Assembly (NCBI RefSeq): GCF_963678635.1
Contig: NC_087063.1
Location: 18,170,143 to 18,211,813, forward strand
Origin: Symsagittifera roscoffensis
Taxonomy: Eukaryota; Xenacoelomorpha; Acoela; Convolutidae
DNA: 41,671 nucleotides
Reading direction: 5' to 3'
The notes below the pieces were generated by a model. It was not told the origin of the DNA. It saw only the letters and a program-made list of their open reading frames with translations, and made no database searches. How positions within the stretch are numbered: position 1 is the stretch's first letter; every line of letters starts with the position of its first letter. Below are positions 30,407 through 39,975 of the stretch, in pieces. A program made the translations under genes and the position numbers.

Positions 30407-31024
30407 CTAATTTATAGCTGATAGTTTTTGTTTAAATTTGTAATTGGAGTAATTGGATTTGTCATATATTTTACGTTTGATTGGTCTTACATTGTTGTTC
30501 AGCTTAAGTTCTGTAATGAATGCTGTTGCTTGGTGGTCGGTCTTAATTGGTGGTGTGAATACTATTGAATTATTTGTTAGATCTTTTATGCCTAGGTCGG
30601 TGATAATATAGTCAATTAGTGCTTTTGAGTGAGTAGGTGTTAATTTGTTAGTGACGTCCAGATTATATGGTATTAGGATTGTATCTAAAGACTGTTTGTC
30701 GTCTTTGTTGAGATAGTTGAGATTGTAATCTCCTAGTAAAATTAGGTTTGAATTAAATGACTGTGCATGGTCAATTGATTTGGCTAGATCATCTAAGAAG
30801 TCTGTTTTGTTGTTTCTATTAGGATTGTAGGCCAGGTTTAATATAATGGTTCTATCATTTTTGTTGAGTCCGGCTTTAAATTTCATCCAGATGCTATCAT
30901 ACTTTTTGTGCATGTTGTTTAAGTCATGTCTTACTTTTGGGTTTAACTTTTTAGGAACCAGTAACATGACCCCTCCACCCTTCAATTTTTTACTTGATTC
31001 ATAAGTTCTATCACATCGGAACAA
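30407..31024 (-). pseudogene. LINE ORF2 fragment, APE-type endonuclease
   Basis: 205 residues. KKLKGGGVMLLVPKKL, LILLGDYNLNYL (catalytic Asp/Asn block), LIDYIITD (near the 'DYI' block) and TPPIKTDHQATAF (the C-terminal 'DH' block) occur in the usual order of APE endonucleases. The frame ends at a TAG after LSAIN; coding then goes on in another frame with SNNNPEIMLDIFTSNIADTI, showing a frameshift. Confidence 0.8.
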
Positions 31025-31041
31025 CTTATGTTTGTCATTGT

Positions 31042-31521
31042 CTATGGCCCATAGTTTATCGTCATTTGTATCATTGAACCATGTCTCGGAAAATCCGAAA
31101 ATTGTATTATCATTAAAAGTTTTGATAAGTTGTTTGAGATCTGAACGCTTTTAGCTAAGCTTCTACAATTAAGATGTAGTACTTTTAAGTTGTTGTTGTA
31201 GTTTTCCAGTTTTTTCTTTATTTGACTGAATTGCATGAATGGTCCTGGATTTGGGTGGATGTCCCCTGATGTTAGGAGAGTTTTATGAAGGGACCTTTCT
31301 TGTTTTTTATAAGTCTTGCTTGTGTTTTTTATATAATAACTGTAATAGTAATAGCTTATATTATTAAGTATAGTGCAATAATGTTTGTTCGAGTATATTG
31401 TGGCAACCCATGGAAAAATATACTTTCCTTTTCTTTTATTCAGTACCGCATAAGCTACGAATTGATCGCTTTCGCAGAAGCTGATGACAGATATGCTAGT
31501 TAAGGCAAAAAGTAACAGCAT
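31042..31521 (-). pseudogene. LINE ORF2 N-terminal part with 2A-like motif and start of the endonuclease
   Basis: A 159-residue frame. Residues 1-16 (MLLLFALTSISVISFC) are hydrophobic, like a signal peptide. Residues 81-94 read TLLTSGDIHPNPGP, close to the 2A ribosome-skipping consensus D(V/I)ExNPGP but with His in place of Glu. After it LKVLHLNCRSLAKS begins the APE endonuclease ('NxxSL' block). The frame breaks at about 31,042 and coding resumes in another frame at 31,024. 2A sequences at the start of ORF2 are known in some APE-type non-LTR elements. Confidence 0.7.
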
Positions 31522-31598
31522 ATCGCTTTGTAGAACAATTATAGTTAAAATTACAAATAACAGTCGTTTATCAAAAAGATAGTCTTAACTAGCGTTAC

Positions 31599-32549
31599 TT
31601 AATAATGAAAACCTTGCGAGTAGTTATATGACTGCTGGTTACAATTCAAATTATGGTTATAATTATTATAACAGCCCCATGAGTTGTTGTTGAAATTATT
31701 TTGACCAGTTTGTCGGCCATGACCAGTTTGTCGGCCATATGGGTGCATGCGATCGTTACTATAGGGTCTATTGGTAGACCTATAAACATTTTTATGTTGA
31801 TAATTGGAAAACGATTTTTGGTTGGAATTTGCTTTTCCAGTATAATCAGGGGCTGGTTTTACCCTCGGGAGTTTACTTGAGTGTTTGAACACGTATGAGC
31901 CGAGGCAATTGCGCAATAATGGTATACCTAACTCATCGTTCAGGTGTATAGTGTCAAAATATAAACTCTGATAGTTCTCCAAGCTTTTGATGTTTGAGTT
32001 TAGACTTAGCACCTCAAATCCCGTCGTCGAACCATACATTTCATTCAGAAAACGATTATAATGATCAATTTTGTCATTAGCATCATCATTGTTAAGTATT
32101 GGTGGTATTTCTTGAATGACAATCGATTCTGGTGAAAATTTTGCAGTTATTAAAGCGATAAGTTCTTCATATTTGGCGCTAAACTCATCAATCGTTGAGT
32201 AAATTTTTTTTAAGATGGAGTTTGTCCCATCTTGGATTATCACACACTTAAGTTTTTTTTCACTATATTGGTCAAGGACTTTTATTTTCTCCTCAGTGGA
32301 GCTACCCCTGTATGCATGAACATTTGTATCATTGGGGAAAGTTTCAGTTTTTACCCTAGCAATTATACTTGAACCCAAAATCAAGTCTACACACTCCTCT
32401 GGTACAGGAAAAGGCGAAAAATTTCTCACATTTTTTGATACTTCTTTTGCTTTCGTCGATGTTGACTGTAGTTTGCCATCCTTGTCTGCTTCCGATGTTT
32501 TCTGAATAAACTCCGTTATTTTACGATAATCTTTCTTCTGGTCGTACAA
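31599..32549 (-). CDS. LINE ORF1, SGNH/GDSL esterase-like protein (316 aa)
   Basis: An intact frame. Residues 55-65 (DLILGSSIIAR) resemble SGNH block I, with Ser61 as likely nucleophile. GTN at 108-110 resembles block III, and DTIHL with Asp199 and His202 gives the DxxH of block V. Residues 235-316 are rich in Asn, Tyr, Gln and Gly and include a twice-repeated GRQTGHGRQTGQ, a likely low-complexity RNA-binding tail. Esterase-type ORF1 proteins are known from CR1 LINEs and are thought to aid RNA binding or membrane association. The usual Asp of the GDS motif is Ser here. No RRM or zinc knuckle was seen. Confidence 0.75.
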   Translation of the reverse strand: MYDQKKDYRKITEFIQKTSEADKDGKLQSTSTKAKEVSKNVRNFSPFPVPEECVDLILGSSIIARVKTETFPNDTNVHAYRGSSTEEKIKVLDQYSEKKLKCVIIQDGTNSILKKIYSTIDEFSAKYEELIALITAKFSPESIVIQEIPPILNNDDANDKIDHYNRFLNEMYGSTTGFEVLSLNSNIKSLENYQSLYFDTIHLNDELGIPLLRNCLGSYVFKHSSKLPRVKPAPDYTGKANSNQKSFSNYQHKNVYRSTNRPYSNDRMHPYGRQTGHGRQTGQNNFNNNSWGCYNNYNHNLNCNQQSYNYSQGFHY

Positions 32550-32754
32550 ATAGGAGTAAATCTTGTATAATGCTGATTTTTGAAGTCCATTAAATTCTTA
32601 TTGGCTAAGTTTTTTGCTTGACATGGTTAAAATCGGTTGACTACTGATTTCTAGCTGTTGACTTCTGGCTGTCTATTTTCTTTCGCTATGCCAATTCTGG
32701 GCGAACGATGAGTTGAAAGTGGTTCGATCAGGATGCGAGGTACAATCAGTTGAA

Positions 32755-32881
32755 GGGGAAGAGACTGTGATCAGTTCCCAGTAAATAATTGAATTGACGA
32801 AATAAATTGCCGTCCAGAAGGGGAAGAGACTGTGATCAGGTCCCAGTAAATAATTGAATTGACAAAATAAATTGCCGTCCA
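32755..32881 (-). repeat. ~64-bp tandem duplication in the LINE 5' region
   Basis: GAAGGGGAAGAGACTGTGAT starts at 32,755 and again at about 32,817. Both copies run through CAGTAAATAATTGAATTGAC to TTGCCGTCCAG with only a few differences. Tandem promoter monomers occur in the 5' UTRs of some LINEs, so these may be such monomers. Confidence 0.75.
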
Positions 32882-32899
32882 GATCAAGCAATGACTACC

Positions 32900-33080
32900 T
32901 GTTTTTCTGCTGATAAATATTTTCTGCTAGAAATAACTTTTTTCTGCAAAAAAAAATTTTCTTTTTCTGTCAAATAATTTTTCTGCAAAACAGTTTTCTT
33001 TTCTGTTGATAAGCTATAATTTCTTTTTCTACTAAATCGTTTTTCTGTAACTGTCTTTTTCTTTTTCCAAATTCGGTTTT
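32900..33080 (+). repeat. TTTTTCTG-rich low-complexity tract
   Basis: TTTTCTG or TTTTTCTG recurs about ten times at irregular 15-30-base spacing (for example at 32,901, 32,940, 32,965, 32,984, 33,000 and 33,043). On the minus strand this is purine-rich and gives a Lys-rich 66-residue ORF, which I regard as an artefact. It lies between the LINE and the Penelope-like element. Confidence 0.55.
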
Positions 33081-33450
33081 TCAATACAGATTTTCGAATA
33101 GAGCATGTATGGAAATTTCCAAATTTTAGGGTTCGATAATATAATGCACGGATGTTTTGTTTTTATTCAAATAAATTTTCTAGTTCAGACTAATCTCTAT
33201 CTAAACGACTGTATTTTTGTTTTTAGAGAATTTCCATTTAGTGTTTGAAGGTCAAAAAGATCAAAGGCGAAAATAATGAAAAAAGAGCAAAAAAAAGCCG
33301 ACTGATTTCTAGCCTCTATTCATCACGTATTCCAGTCAAAATCCTTGGAATTTTCTAGATATGGAAGTGATAATGATAAAAGAAGATGACAAGTGCTTAA
33401 GTCCTTTTCAATTAAAATCGATACGGGTTAAGTTTCTTCAAGTATCATCT

Positions 33451-34193
33451 AAAATGCGGAAAAATATCCGATGACGTATACGCATCAATAACCGAGATAG
33501 TCTGGTACTGTGAAAGCTGCTGCCCAGCTAAGAACAAGGAGAAGGATACTCCCCAGGTGAAATTGTTCCTCAGGTATGTGGATGACATTGTAAGAACAGT
33601 CAGAGGGGAGCCGAGTTGTCTTCTCGATGCCGCCAATTCTCTTCATCCAAATTTGCAGTTCACTCTAGAGAAAACTAATTCAGAGGGGAATTTGCCGTTC
33701 CTGGATTTGAACAGTTGGTATCAAATGCAGGTGATTTGAGCGTTTAACTTGCAGTTGGTATCAAAAACCAACAGATACAGGGACTATACTGAACTATAGA
33801 AGCTGCGCCCCAACTCAGTATAAGCGTAGTGTTATCCAAGGCACTGTACACAGGGTTTTTAGGAGTACATCTAGCTTTGAGCAATTTGATAAGGCTATGG
33901 AAACTAATAGGGCGCAATCGCTGACAAATCAGTACCCTGAAAATTGGTCCGCAAAGTTGGCTTCATACGCCTTGGGCAAGATCATCGAGGGTAAGGGCAA
34001 GCCCCTGGATAGTGACAGGGGTTTGTCAGTTCAATCACCAAAGGATGTGAAGCCCCCAATGCTGATGGCTCAATATAGAGGTAACCAGAGCCAATATTCT
34101 GCTAACAGGTTACGAAAATTAACTAACGTTCAAGTGGTTTTCACAACAAGAAAACTGCAATCATGTTTACCATCACTGAAGTCAGCATTTTAA
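33451..34193 (+). pseudogene. Penelope-like reverse transcriptase fragment, frameshifted
   Basis: First frame (33,451-33,738): KLFLRYVDDIVRTV with the catalytic YVDD, then NLQFTLEKTNSEGNLPFLDL. The frame breaks near 33,713-33,755, where CAGTTGGTATCAAA occurs twice, 40 bases apart. The second frame (about 33,753-34,193) goes on with SWYQKPTDTGTILNYRSCAP, SFEQFDKAMETNR and NVQVVFTTRKLQSCLPSLKS, all typical of the Penelope reverse transcriptase to endonuclease linker. It ends at a TAA in a T run, consistent with a one-base insertion before the next domain. Confidence 0.85.
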
Positions 34194-34209
34194 TGACCTC
34201 AAGTCAAGA

Positions 34210-34500
34210 GTGGTTTATAAACTGTCATGTAGTGGATGCACTTCCACCTATGTCGGACAAACTGTTCGACATTTGACCACTAGAATTGAGGAACATAAGA
34301 AAGCAGACTCACCGGTAGGCATCCACCTTCAGCAATGCCAACTTGAGGGAAATAGCGCAGATCTTAGTTGGGAAATTATAGATAGGTCAAACAACCAAAC
34401 AAAATTGCTAACACTAGAGGCAATACATATCAGGAAAAAGAAACCGGGCTTGAACTTGCGCGATGAGTTTAGGAGCAGGGAGTTAACACTGAAAATTTAG
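34210..34500 (+). pseudogene. Penelope-like GIY-YIG endonuclease domain
   Basis: A 96-residue open frame, originally the C-terminal domain of the polyprotein. VVYKLSCSGCTSTYVGQT is the GIY-YIG core preceded by the Cys pair typical of Penelope elements. Then come TTRIEEHKK (catalytic Arg region) and LTLEAIHIRKKKPGLNLRD (catalytic Glu and the Asn block). The domain looks complete but is cut off from the reverse transcriptase by a frameshift. Confidence 0.88.
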
Positions 34501-34754
34501 TCCCAAAATATTTTTGTTTTTTTTTTCAAAACGTACATGTCTAAATCAAAATTATGGCTCAGAAACTTCCAGACAAATTAATTTTAAAATGTTTAATTAA
34601 TTTTAGAGGTTAAAAGTATTTTAATCTTAATAGTAATTTAGAGGTCAACTGTGATTGGCTAATTTTTTATCATGATGGTTTAGAACCAAATTGTATGTGA
34701 TTTATTGTAAATAAAATTTGTAAATTGATGTTTTATCGTCATTTAGAGTAGTTT

Positions 34755-34808
34755 ATTGTAAAAATCCTGACGATGCACATAGTTGCGAAAACGTTTGAAA
34801 TATTTTTT
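34755..34808 (+). ncRNA. Hammerhead-ribozyme-like motif at the Penelope element 3' end
   Basis: CTGACGA (34,767-34,773) and GAAA (34,787-34,790) are the two conserved core boxes. Between them GCA/TGC (34,775-34,777 with 34,784-34,786) forms a short stem II with loop CATAGT. ACGTTT (34,791-34,796) gives a minimal palindromic stem III (AAC/GTT) and a UH cleavage site after T34796. Stem I (AATC before the core, GA then T-rich after the site) is weak. Penelope-like elements are known to encode minimal hammerheads. The unpaired T at 34,774 is a possible defect. Confidence 0.55.
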
Positions 34809-35820
34809 TTAGCAAAAATTTCTGTCTTCAATAAGAACACGCAAGTCGACACGAGAAAAAAATAATATCCGAAGAGCTCAAATGACACGAAATTTCGTCT
34901 GCAAACAAATGCGTCTGAAGAAGTGCGAGTCGGATTTCTGGTTTCGGGCATGTCGTCTTGCTAATCTGTACAACGAATACTTCAAAAGTGACATATTGTT
35001 TGACCCAGAATGCAAAAACAGGCTAAAACGAATCAGACACATGCACTTGGCGCATTTTATGCGAATGCAACAACTGTAGAGACCTGAAGAAACTTACACT
35101 TATAACTGAAAAGTAAACTTTGAACAACGCAATGACTGGGTTTTTTGCAAACCCTTGGATTATATTCCTAAATCCTTTGTTATTATTATTATTAAAAATA
35201 TGCAAGTGTTACAAATAAAAAATTTCGTCGAAAGTTATTTTGTCATTTATTGTTCCGAGTACGCAAGCGGCGTTCGCAATCTGTATTGCCAGGGAGATTC
35301 TCTGTTTTAAAAAGCTGCCTGTTCTGGGTTCCTCAGTGCATATGATTAGGTTCTTACAAAGCTTGCTCAAAAAAATTTCTGTGCTGGGGCCGTGTGACAT
35401 TCGAACAGAATGGACAAAAATGCAGATGCAGCAATTTCGAAATTTTAGCAGCGAACCTTCCGAATTGGCGGTTTCGAAGGAATAAGAGCGTTAATCGAAC
35501 GATTAGACAAATCGTGAAGGCTGAAGAATTCGGAAATTGTTAAATTTTAAAAATTCGAATTGATGACGTAATAATTATAAGAAACGTCAGAAACAGACAT
35601 TTTGGACAAAAACCGAAATATAGACACAACAACGATAGTTGCGACAACGACAACAACGGAAAAGTTGAGAATCGGAATCAGAAAAAGCAGAAGTAGCAGA
35701 GACTGCTCCGAGTTGCAACTATTGTTCCGCTACAATAGTTGCAAGGCCGTTGCGAGCAACGGTGAAGGGTGGTAGACAGCCTTCTGGAAGGAAAATAAAG
35801 GCCTTATTTCCCCGGATTCG
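34809..35820. other. Gene-poor spacer, unassigned
   Basis: Mixed composition. Short ORFs overlap on both strands (plus 34,882-35,079 and 35,240-35,485; minus 35,400-35,209). The last contains GSFLKQRISLAIQIANAACV, which looks protein-like but belongs to no family I can name; it may be a decayed element fragment. Near 35,640-35,700 there is an ACAACGACAACAACGG-type low-complexity stretch. Confidence 0.3.
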
Positions 35821-36369
35821 AGAATCCGGAGGGGTCTCGGGATTTGGACTGAAACTGTTTTACATAACTTTTTAGCTTCCCTACTATGCCCTGAGTTGAA
35901 TTTAATTAACATCTGAATTCATTTTGCAAGGATGAGAAGCAAGGAGTTGGGGGGAAGGGTTGATCCATCTTCGATGGAGATGATGATTTTTATCTACTGA
36001 GCAAAAACAATAATAATTCAATAAATAGTAGTAGCCTTGTTTTTAGGAGTGGCTTCGTGGACTGGGGATACTGAGACCCAGCCATGAGCTCACTATTTCT
36101 GCATGTAATTAAGTAAATTTGAGCGTTCTGGTCGAAGCCGGAGAACAGTTACGTTTTTGTCGACCCGATGTTGAAAAGACCACCAAAAGAACTGGCTTTG
36201 TAGAGAAGGTGAAAAGCACGTAGAGCTCTGTTTAGACGTTGGCCAGTCGTATTAGAACCTAGCTTTATTTTCCGTCGATATGTATCTTCCTGGCGAATGT
36301 TACATAGATGTTTTTATGGCGCTCCTGGTGTTATTCTTTTTTAACATCATGACCGGCAGAACTGTTAAC

Positions 36370-36395
36370 GAGCACTCCGCGCCGAGCGGATGCTC
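36370..36395 (+). other. Strong GC-rich hairpin in the element leader
   Basis: GAGCA + C + TCCGC, loop GCCGA, then GCGGA + TGCTC: a 10-bp stem with one bulged C and a five-base loop, in otherwise AT-rich sequence. It could be an RNA structure in the retrotransposon leader, for example for packaging or dimerisation. No terminator-like T run follows. Confidence 0.6.
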
Positions 36396-38304
36396 ACATT
36401 AACGCCCTTAATAGGCCAAAACCGCAGGGGTGGAAGAGTAGTTCGGAACGCGGAAGCCTTCCGGTTTACCGTGAATAGTTTTTAACATAGTTAAGACCGA
36501 AAATTCACGAATCAGGAAGGGTGGGGGGACCGGCCATCCCCTCGTTCCCTGAGAGGTTTGTGACCAAAAACATGTAAAGATATATATAAAACCAAAAAAA
36601 AAGTAGTATAGTACCCAAGAAAAACAAAAAACATAAAAAATAACCGAAAAAACCAAAAACAGTAAAAAAAAAAGTTTTAAAAAAATCAGTAGAAATCATC
36701 CCCCAGACAAGATGTGATCCGACCGTCCCGTTTGTTGTTGATAGATATATCGTTGTTACAGGCATTTATATCAGTCAGGATCGTTACGATCGTTTTTGTA
36801 GCCCGTTTGTGAGGCTTGTACTGTAGGGTTGTTTGAGTATTTAAGCACGTTAACGCTAATTTGCGCTCAATCGGAAGGGTCTGCTGATTTGCGCTCAATC
36901 CGGAGTGGTCTTGGGAGAAGACTGATCCGGCAAGCAGTACAAGGAGCAACAAGAAGGGTCTCAACGACAACAACAATCGACTGTTGGATATCGTTAACAA
37001 GTTTTTTATCCCTTTTGGTACAAAAATTAAGATTAAAATCTGTGGGGGGCTCGACAGTGCTGCACTGTAGTGACCCTTCACCGAACTGCGAATATCTGAA
37101 TTAAGCACCTTAATTCGGATATTGAACAAGCCCAGAGGGGTATAGTATACGAATAATATTACTTATATAGCCCATATTGTTACTCCTATATTGTTTTTCA
37201 GTGAAAAAACAAAGAAAACAGACCGGTTTTCAGGGTCAAAATAGCGATATTTTGATCCCCCCAAAAATCGGGATTTTTGACATATCGATATTTTTTGAAA
37301 CGGAAAAAAGCTCTAAATTAGTGCGTTACATCGTAATTGCACTAATATAGTAGGTAGAACCGGTTAAATTTAGTTCGGAAGTGGTTGGAACTATTTTGGT
37401 ACCAAAAACCAAATTTTCGTGATTTTTGAGAAAACGGAACATATAAAACCAGAAATTTTTTTGAAAATTTTGAGTTAGGACAGGAAAAATAGTTGTTCGG
37501 ACAACGTCCAATAGTGAATATACAGTTTCTAAAAACCGCTTCCCGAAAGCCTTCCGGGTTACAGAGAAATCGAACTTAACGTGTTTGATTTAGTGGATTC
37601 ATCAATCCGGAGGGGTCCAGGTAGCATAGTTTTTAGCAAATTTTTTCAACTAAAGTGTTATAGATCGGGTTTTTTGCATTGAACTAGAAGAGTATAGGCC
37701 TTCTGAGCTCGGATCAATAATTTTTAGGTCAAAAAGAACAGAATTGCGGGAAAAGTTAGGCGGAACCTATAAGAGAGAAATTTCTTGACTTTAGAAAAAA
37801 GACGTTTTGGTTAATAAGTTTGAAACTACTGGACAGATCCAGTTGATCTTCGTACCAATAGATCAGAAAATAGCTGAGCTTACTAATAGGAAGAAAAATT
37901 ATTCAAAAAAGTAAGCGTGAAAATTTTTTGAGATTGTTTTTAGCAAATTCACCAATTCGCGAGGGTAGACCCCTAACGTCTTATAAAAAATTTTTTTTGG
38001 AAAGCCCTTACACCACTACCAAAGGGTAGAAATGATTGAATAAGGCAATTTTACGCTGTTATAGAAGAAAAGGAAAGACTAAAGGCACCGGAAAACATTG
38101 ATAGACCCGGAATTAGGCTAGCGATAAGACCCTTCACCGTTAGCGTGAATTGTCAAATAAGAGGCTTTACTTCAATCCGGAAGGGTCTAGGGAAGGACCA
38201 CATACCCTTCCTAGTTATTACAAAAAGCATAACAGCATCGGAGAACGTACCCGGAGGGGTATAGGTTGAAAATCAAGGAAGTTTCAGAAAAGCTATTTTT
38301 ACAA

Positions 38305-38570
38305 AACCAGAGGGCTCCCAATCCGGAGCGGTCAAAAAATTTTTTTTCTTCCTAATTCGGAGGGGTCCCAATCCGGAGGGGTCTTGTTTTCACAAAACCG
38401 GAGGGGTCCTAATCCGGAGGGGTCTTGCATTTGCTAACTCAGAGGGGTCCCAATCCGGAGGGGTCTCAATTTTGCCGATCCGGAGGGGTCCTATTTTGCC
38501 AATCCGGAGGGGTCCAATTTTTGCCAATCCGGAGGGGTACTGTTTTTTATCAACCCGGAGGGGTATAATT
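38305..38570 (+). repeat. Dense cluster of AATCCGGAGGGGTC motifs
   Basis: GGAGGGGT occurs nine times here (near 38,350, 38,368, 38,397, 38,412, 38,453, 38,479, 38,500, 38,526 and 38,555). Variants include CAGAGGGCTC, CCGGAGCGGTC and CAGAGGGGTC. Motifs lie 15-40 bases apart, separated by short T- or A-rich spacers. Exact single copies are scattered at 35,828, 37,606 and 38,252, with near-copies at 36,880, 36,895, 37,130 and 38,179. The Pro/Leu/Arg-rich minus-strand ORFs here are products of the repeat. Confidence 0.85.
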
Positions 38571-39324
38571 TTGTTAAAGGACTTAGGCAAATAGAAAAAA
38601 AGACAATAGTGAGGGGTGTTAACTTATTAAGAGACAGGCTAGGAACCAGTGACTGCACTGGTAACTTGCCTTTAAAGAAAAGACCAGACCAAAACAAAAC
38701 AGGTCCAAACTCGGATATTCGCGACACTAGGTGTAAATTAAAAAAGAGTGTGTAACTCATTGGTGTGGATAGAAATCTAAATCATTTTTGAGAAAAACGA
38801 CTGCCCTGAGGATTTAAGTAGGTCTAGCTCGGGCAGTCCGAAGGCAAATAGGTAACACAGCACTTGGTGGGTGCAATAGACGCCCACTTGGGAAAATTAC
38901 TGCCTTCAAAGTTTTGTCTGTTAGGTGCAGCACCAAGCAGGGAAAGCTCTTTCTTTATAAAAACAAGTTCAACTATTGTACTGCGACCGACTAAAAGTAC
39001 AATACACATACGTTTTTCATAAAATTATTCTTATTTTTTTATATCTGGTTTTAAATTAACAATTTGTGCTTAATTGGGCAGTGAATACACGATCTTTCAA
39101 ATTTACTGATATCATCATACTGTGCTAGTTCTCAAATCTTACGACTATTAATTGATTATTGTGAATAAGTTGTGAATACGCTGTGCCGTGATAACATACA
39201 AGGATTCGTGGTCACTATTTAATAGAAATTTTTGGAATTTATTGTGCTGTGTTATTTTTATCGATAGTCAAACCAGAAGGTCACCAGCAATCGAATTAAG
39301 TGTATAGACAAAAGAAGTGATAAA

Positions 39325-39960
39325 TTGAGAATGAGTCTAGACAAGTCAAGAATACCTAAACGAGGTAATAGCTCTAGAAAATTCATACCTAAAAAGCTAA
39401 GAAGAGCAATGACCGACCCTTTTGTGGAACGAATCACACGAGCCCAGACCGACAAAGGGGAGACGGTTTTAGGCAGAAAGGTTGAAACCAGGAGTCAGAA
39501 GTCCTCAGAAGAGCGAAAAGCTAAGCTAGAAGTGGAGGTCCATCCGGACCAGGCCATGAAAGAGAACCAGGAAATACATGGACCGGAGGGGAGAGACAGA
39601 AGGCTGGCGAGTGAATCTACTCCGGTAGAACAAGGCCATGATTTTGCCACTTCCACCGGGACATTGGTTCGAGAGGAGATGTCGGAACTGTCCGAAATCT
39701 CAACTGAAATAGTAGCAACTAGAAGATCTCCAACAGACAACACCATGATGGCAGGCGGGACTGAGAAACAAACATCGTCCTCATCGTTCTCAGAAAGAAT
39801 GAGGAACACCTTAGGAAACATCTTTCCATTCACCATGGGAGTGGGCACAGGAAATGAAGGTGAATCCCAGGAGGAAGAAGAAGATGAAGACGAGCAAGTG
39901 GATTTTGCATCTCAAGTCAGCCTCAATAGTTCGACCCAGGAAAATGAGGCATACGTCTAA
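39325..39960 (+). CDS. Retrotransposon gag, N-terminal segment (211 aa)
   Basis: Starts MSLDKSRIPKRGNSSRKF with a basic N-terminus, then charged, low-complexity sequence, ending in an acidic run (GESQEEEEDEDEQVDF, about 183-198). It ends at TAA (39,958), and the same frame continues after 15 nt with the next ORF's ATG (39,976). I read it as the first part of one gag frame interrupted by a stop; a separate protein is possible. Codon use is richer in G/C than the surrounding DNA. Confidence 0.6.
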   Translation: MRMSLDKSRIPKRGNSSRKFIPKKLRRAMTDPFVERITRAQTDKGETVLGRKVETRSQKSSEERKAKLEVEVHPDQAMKENQEIHGPEGRDRRLASESTPVEQGHDFATSTGTLVREEMSELSEISTEIVATRRSPTDNTMMAGGTEKQTSSSSFSERMRNTLGNIFPFTMGVGTGNEGESQEEEEDEDEQVDFASQVSLNSSTQENEAYV

Positions 39961-39975
39961 AGAGAGACTGGAACC

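Larger units (their letters stand above)
28250..32900 (-). mobile_element. CR1/L2-type LINE, decayed, with ORF1 and broken ORF2
   Basis: On the minus strand, in order: 5' region with a ~64-bp tandem duplication (32,755-32,881), ORF1 esterase-like (32,549-31,599), ORF2 with 2A-like leader, APE-type endonuclease and reverse transcriptase (31,521-28,589), and a 3' UTR to about 28,250. The SGNH ORF1, APE endonuclease and YADD reverse transcriptase together fit the CR1/L2/Jockey group. The ends are approximate; no target-site duplication was found. Its 3' end lies about 360 bases upstream of the FBXL start codon, on the same strand. Confidence 0.85.
33440..34803 (+). mobile_element. Penelope-like element, 5'-truncated
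   Basis: Contains the end of the reverse transcriptase (FLRYVDDIVRTV), the WYQKPTDTGTILNYRSC block and linker typical of Penelope-like elements, a GIY-YIG endonuclease, and a hammerhead-like sequence about 270 nt after the stop. The first two thirds of the reverse transcriptase are missing. No terminal repeat was found at the left. Confidence 0.88.

Noticed and set aside
32884-33084. Lys-rich 66-residue minus-strand ORF
   Set aside because: Direct product of the TTTTTCTG low-complexity tract.
37214-37260. Palindrome TCAAAATAGCGATATTTTGA as an operator
   Set aside because: Short AT-rich inverted repeats are expected by chance here and nothing links it to a gene.
38305-38570. CRISPR array
   Set aside because: Spacing is irregular, repeats are too short, spacers are simple A/T sequence, and the genome is eukaryotic.
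38390-38760. Minus-strand ORFs with repeated Pro-Leu-Arg-Ile-Gly units as a repeat protein
   Set aside because: The units are translations of the CCGGAGGGGT motif; spacer lengths break any constant frame.
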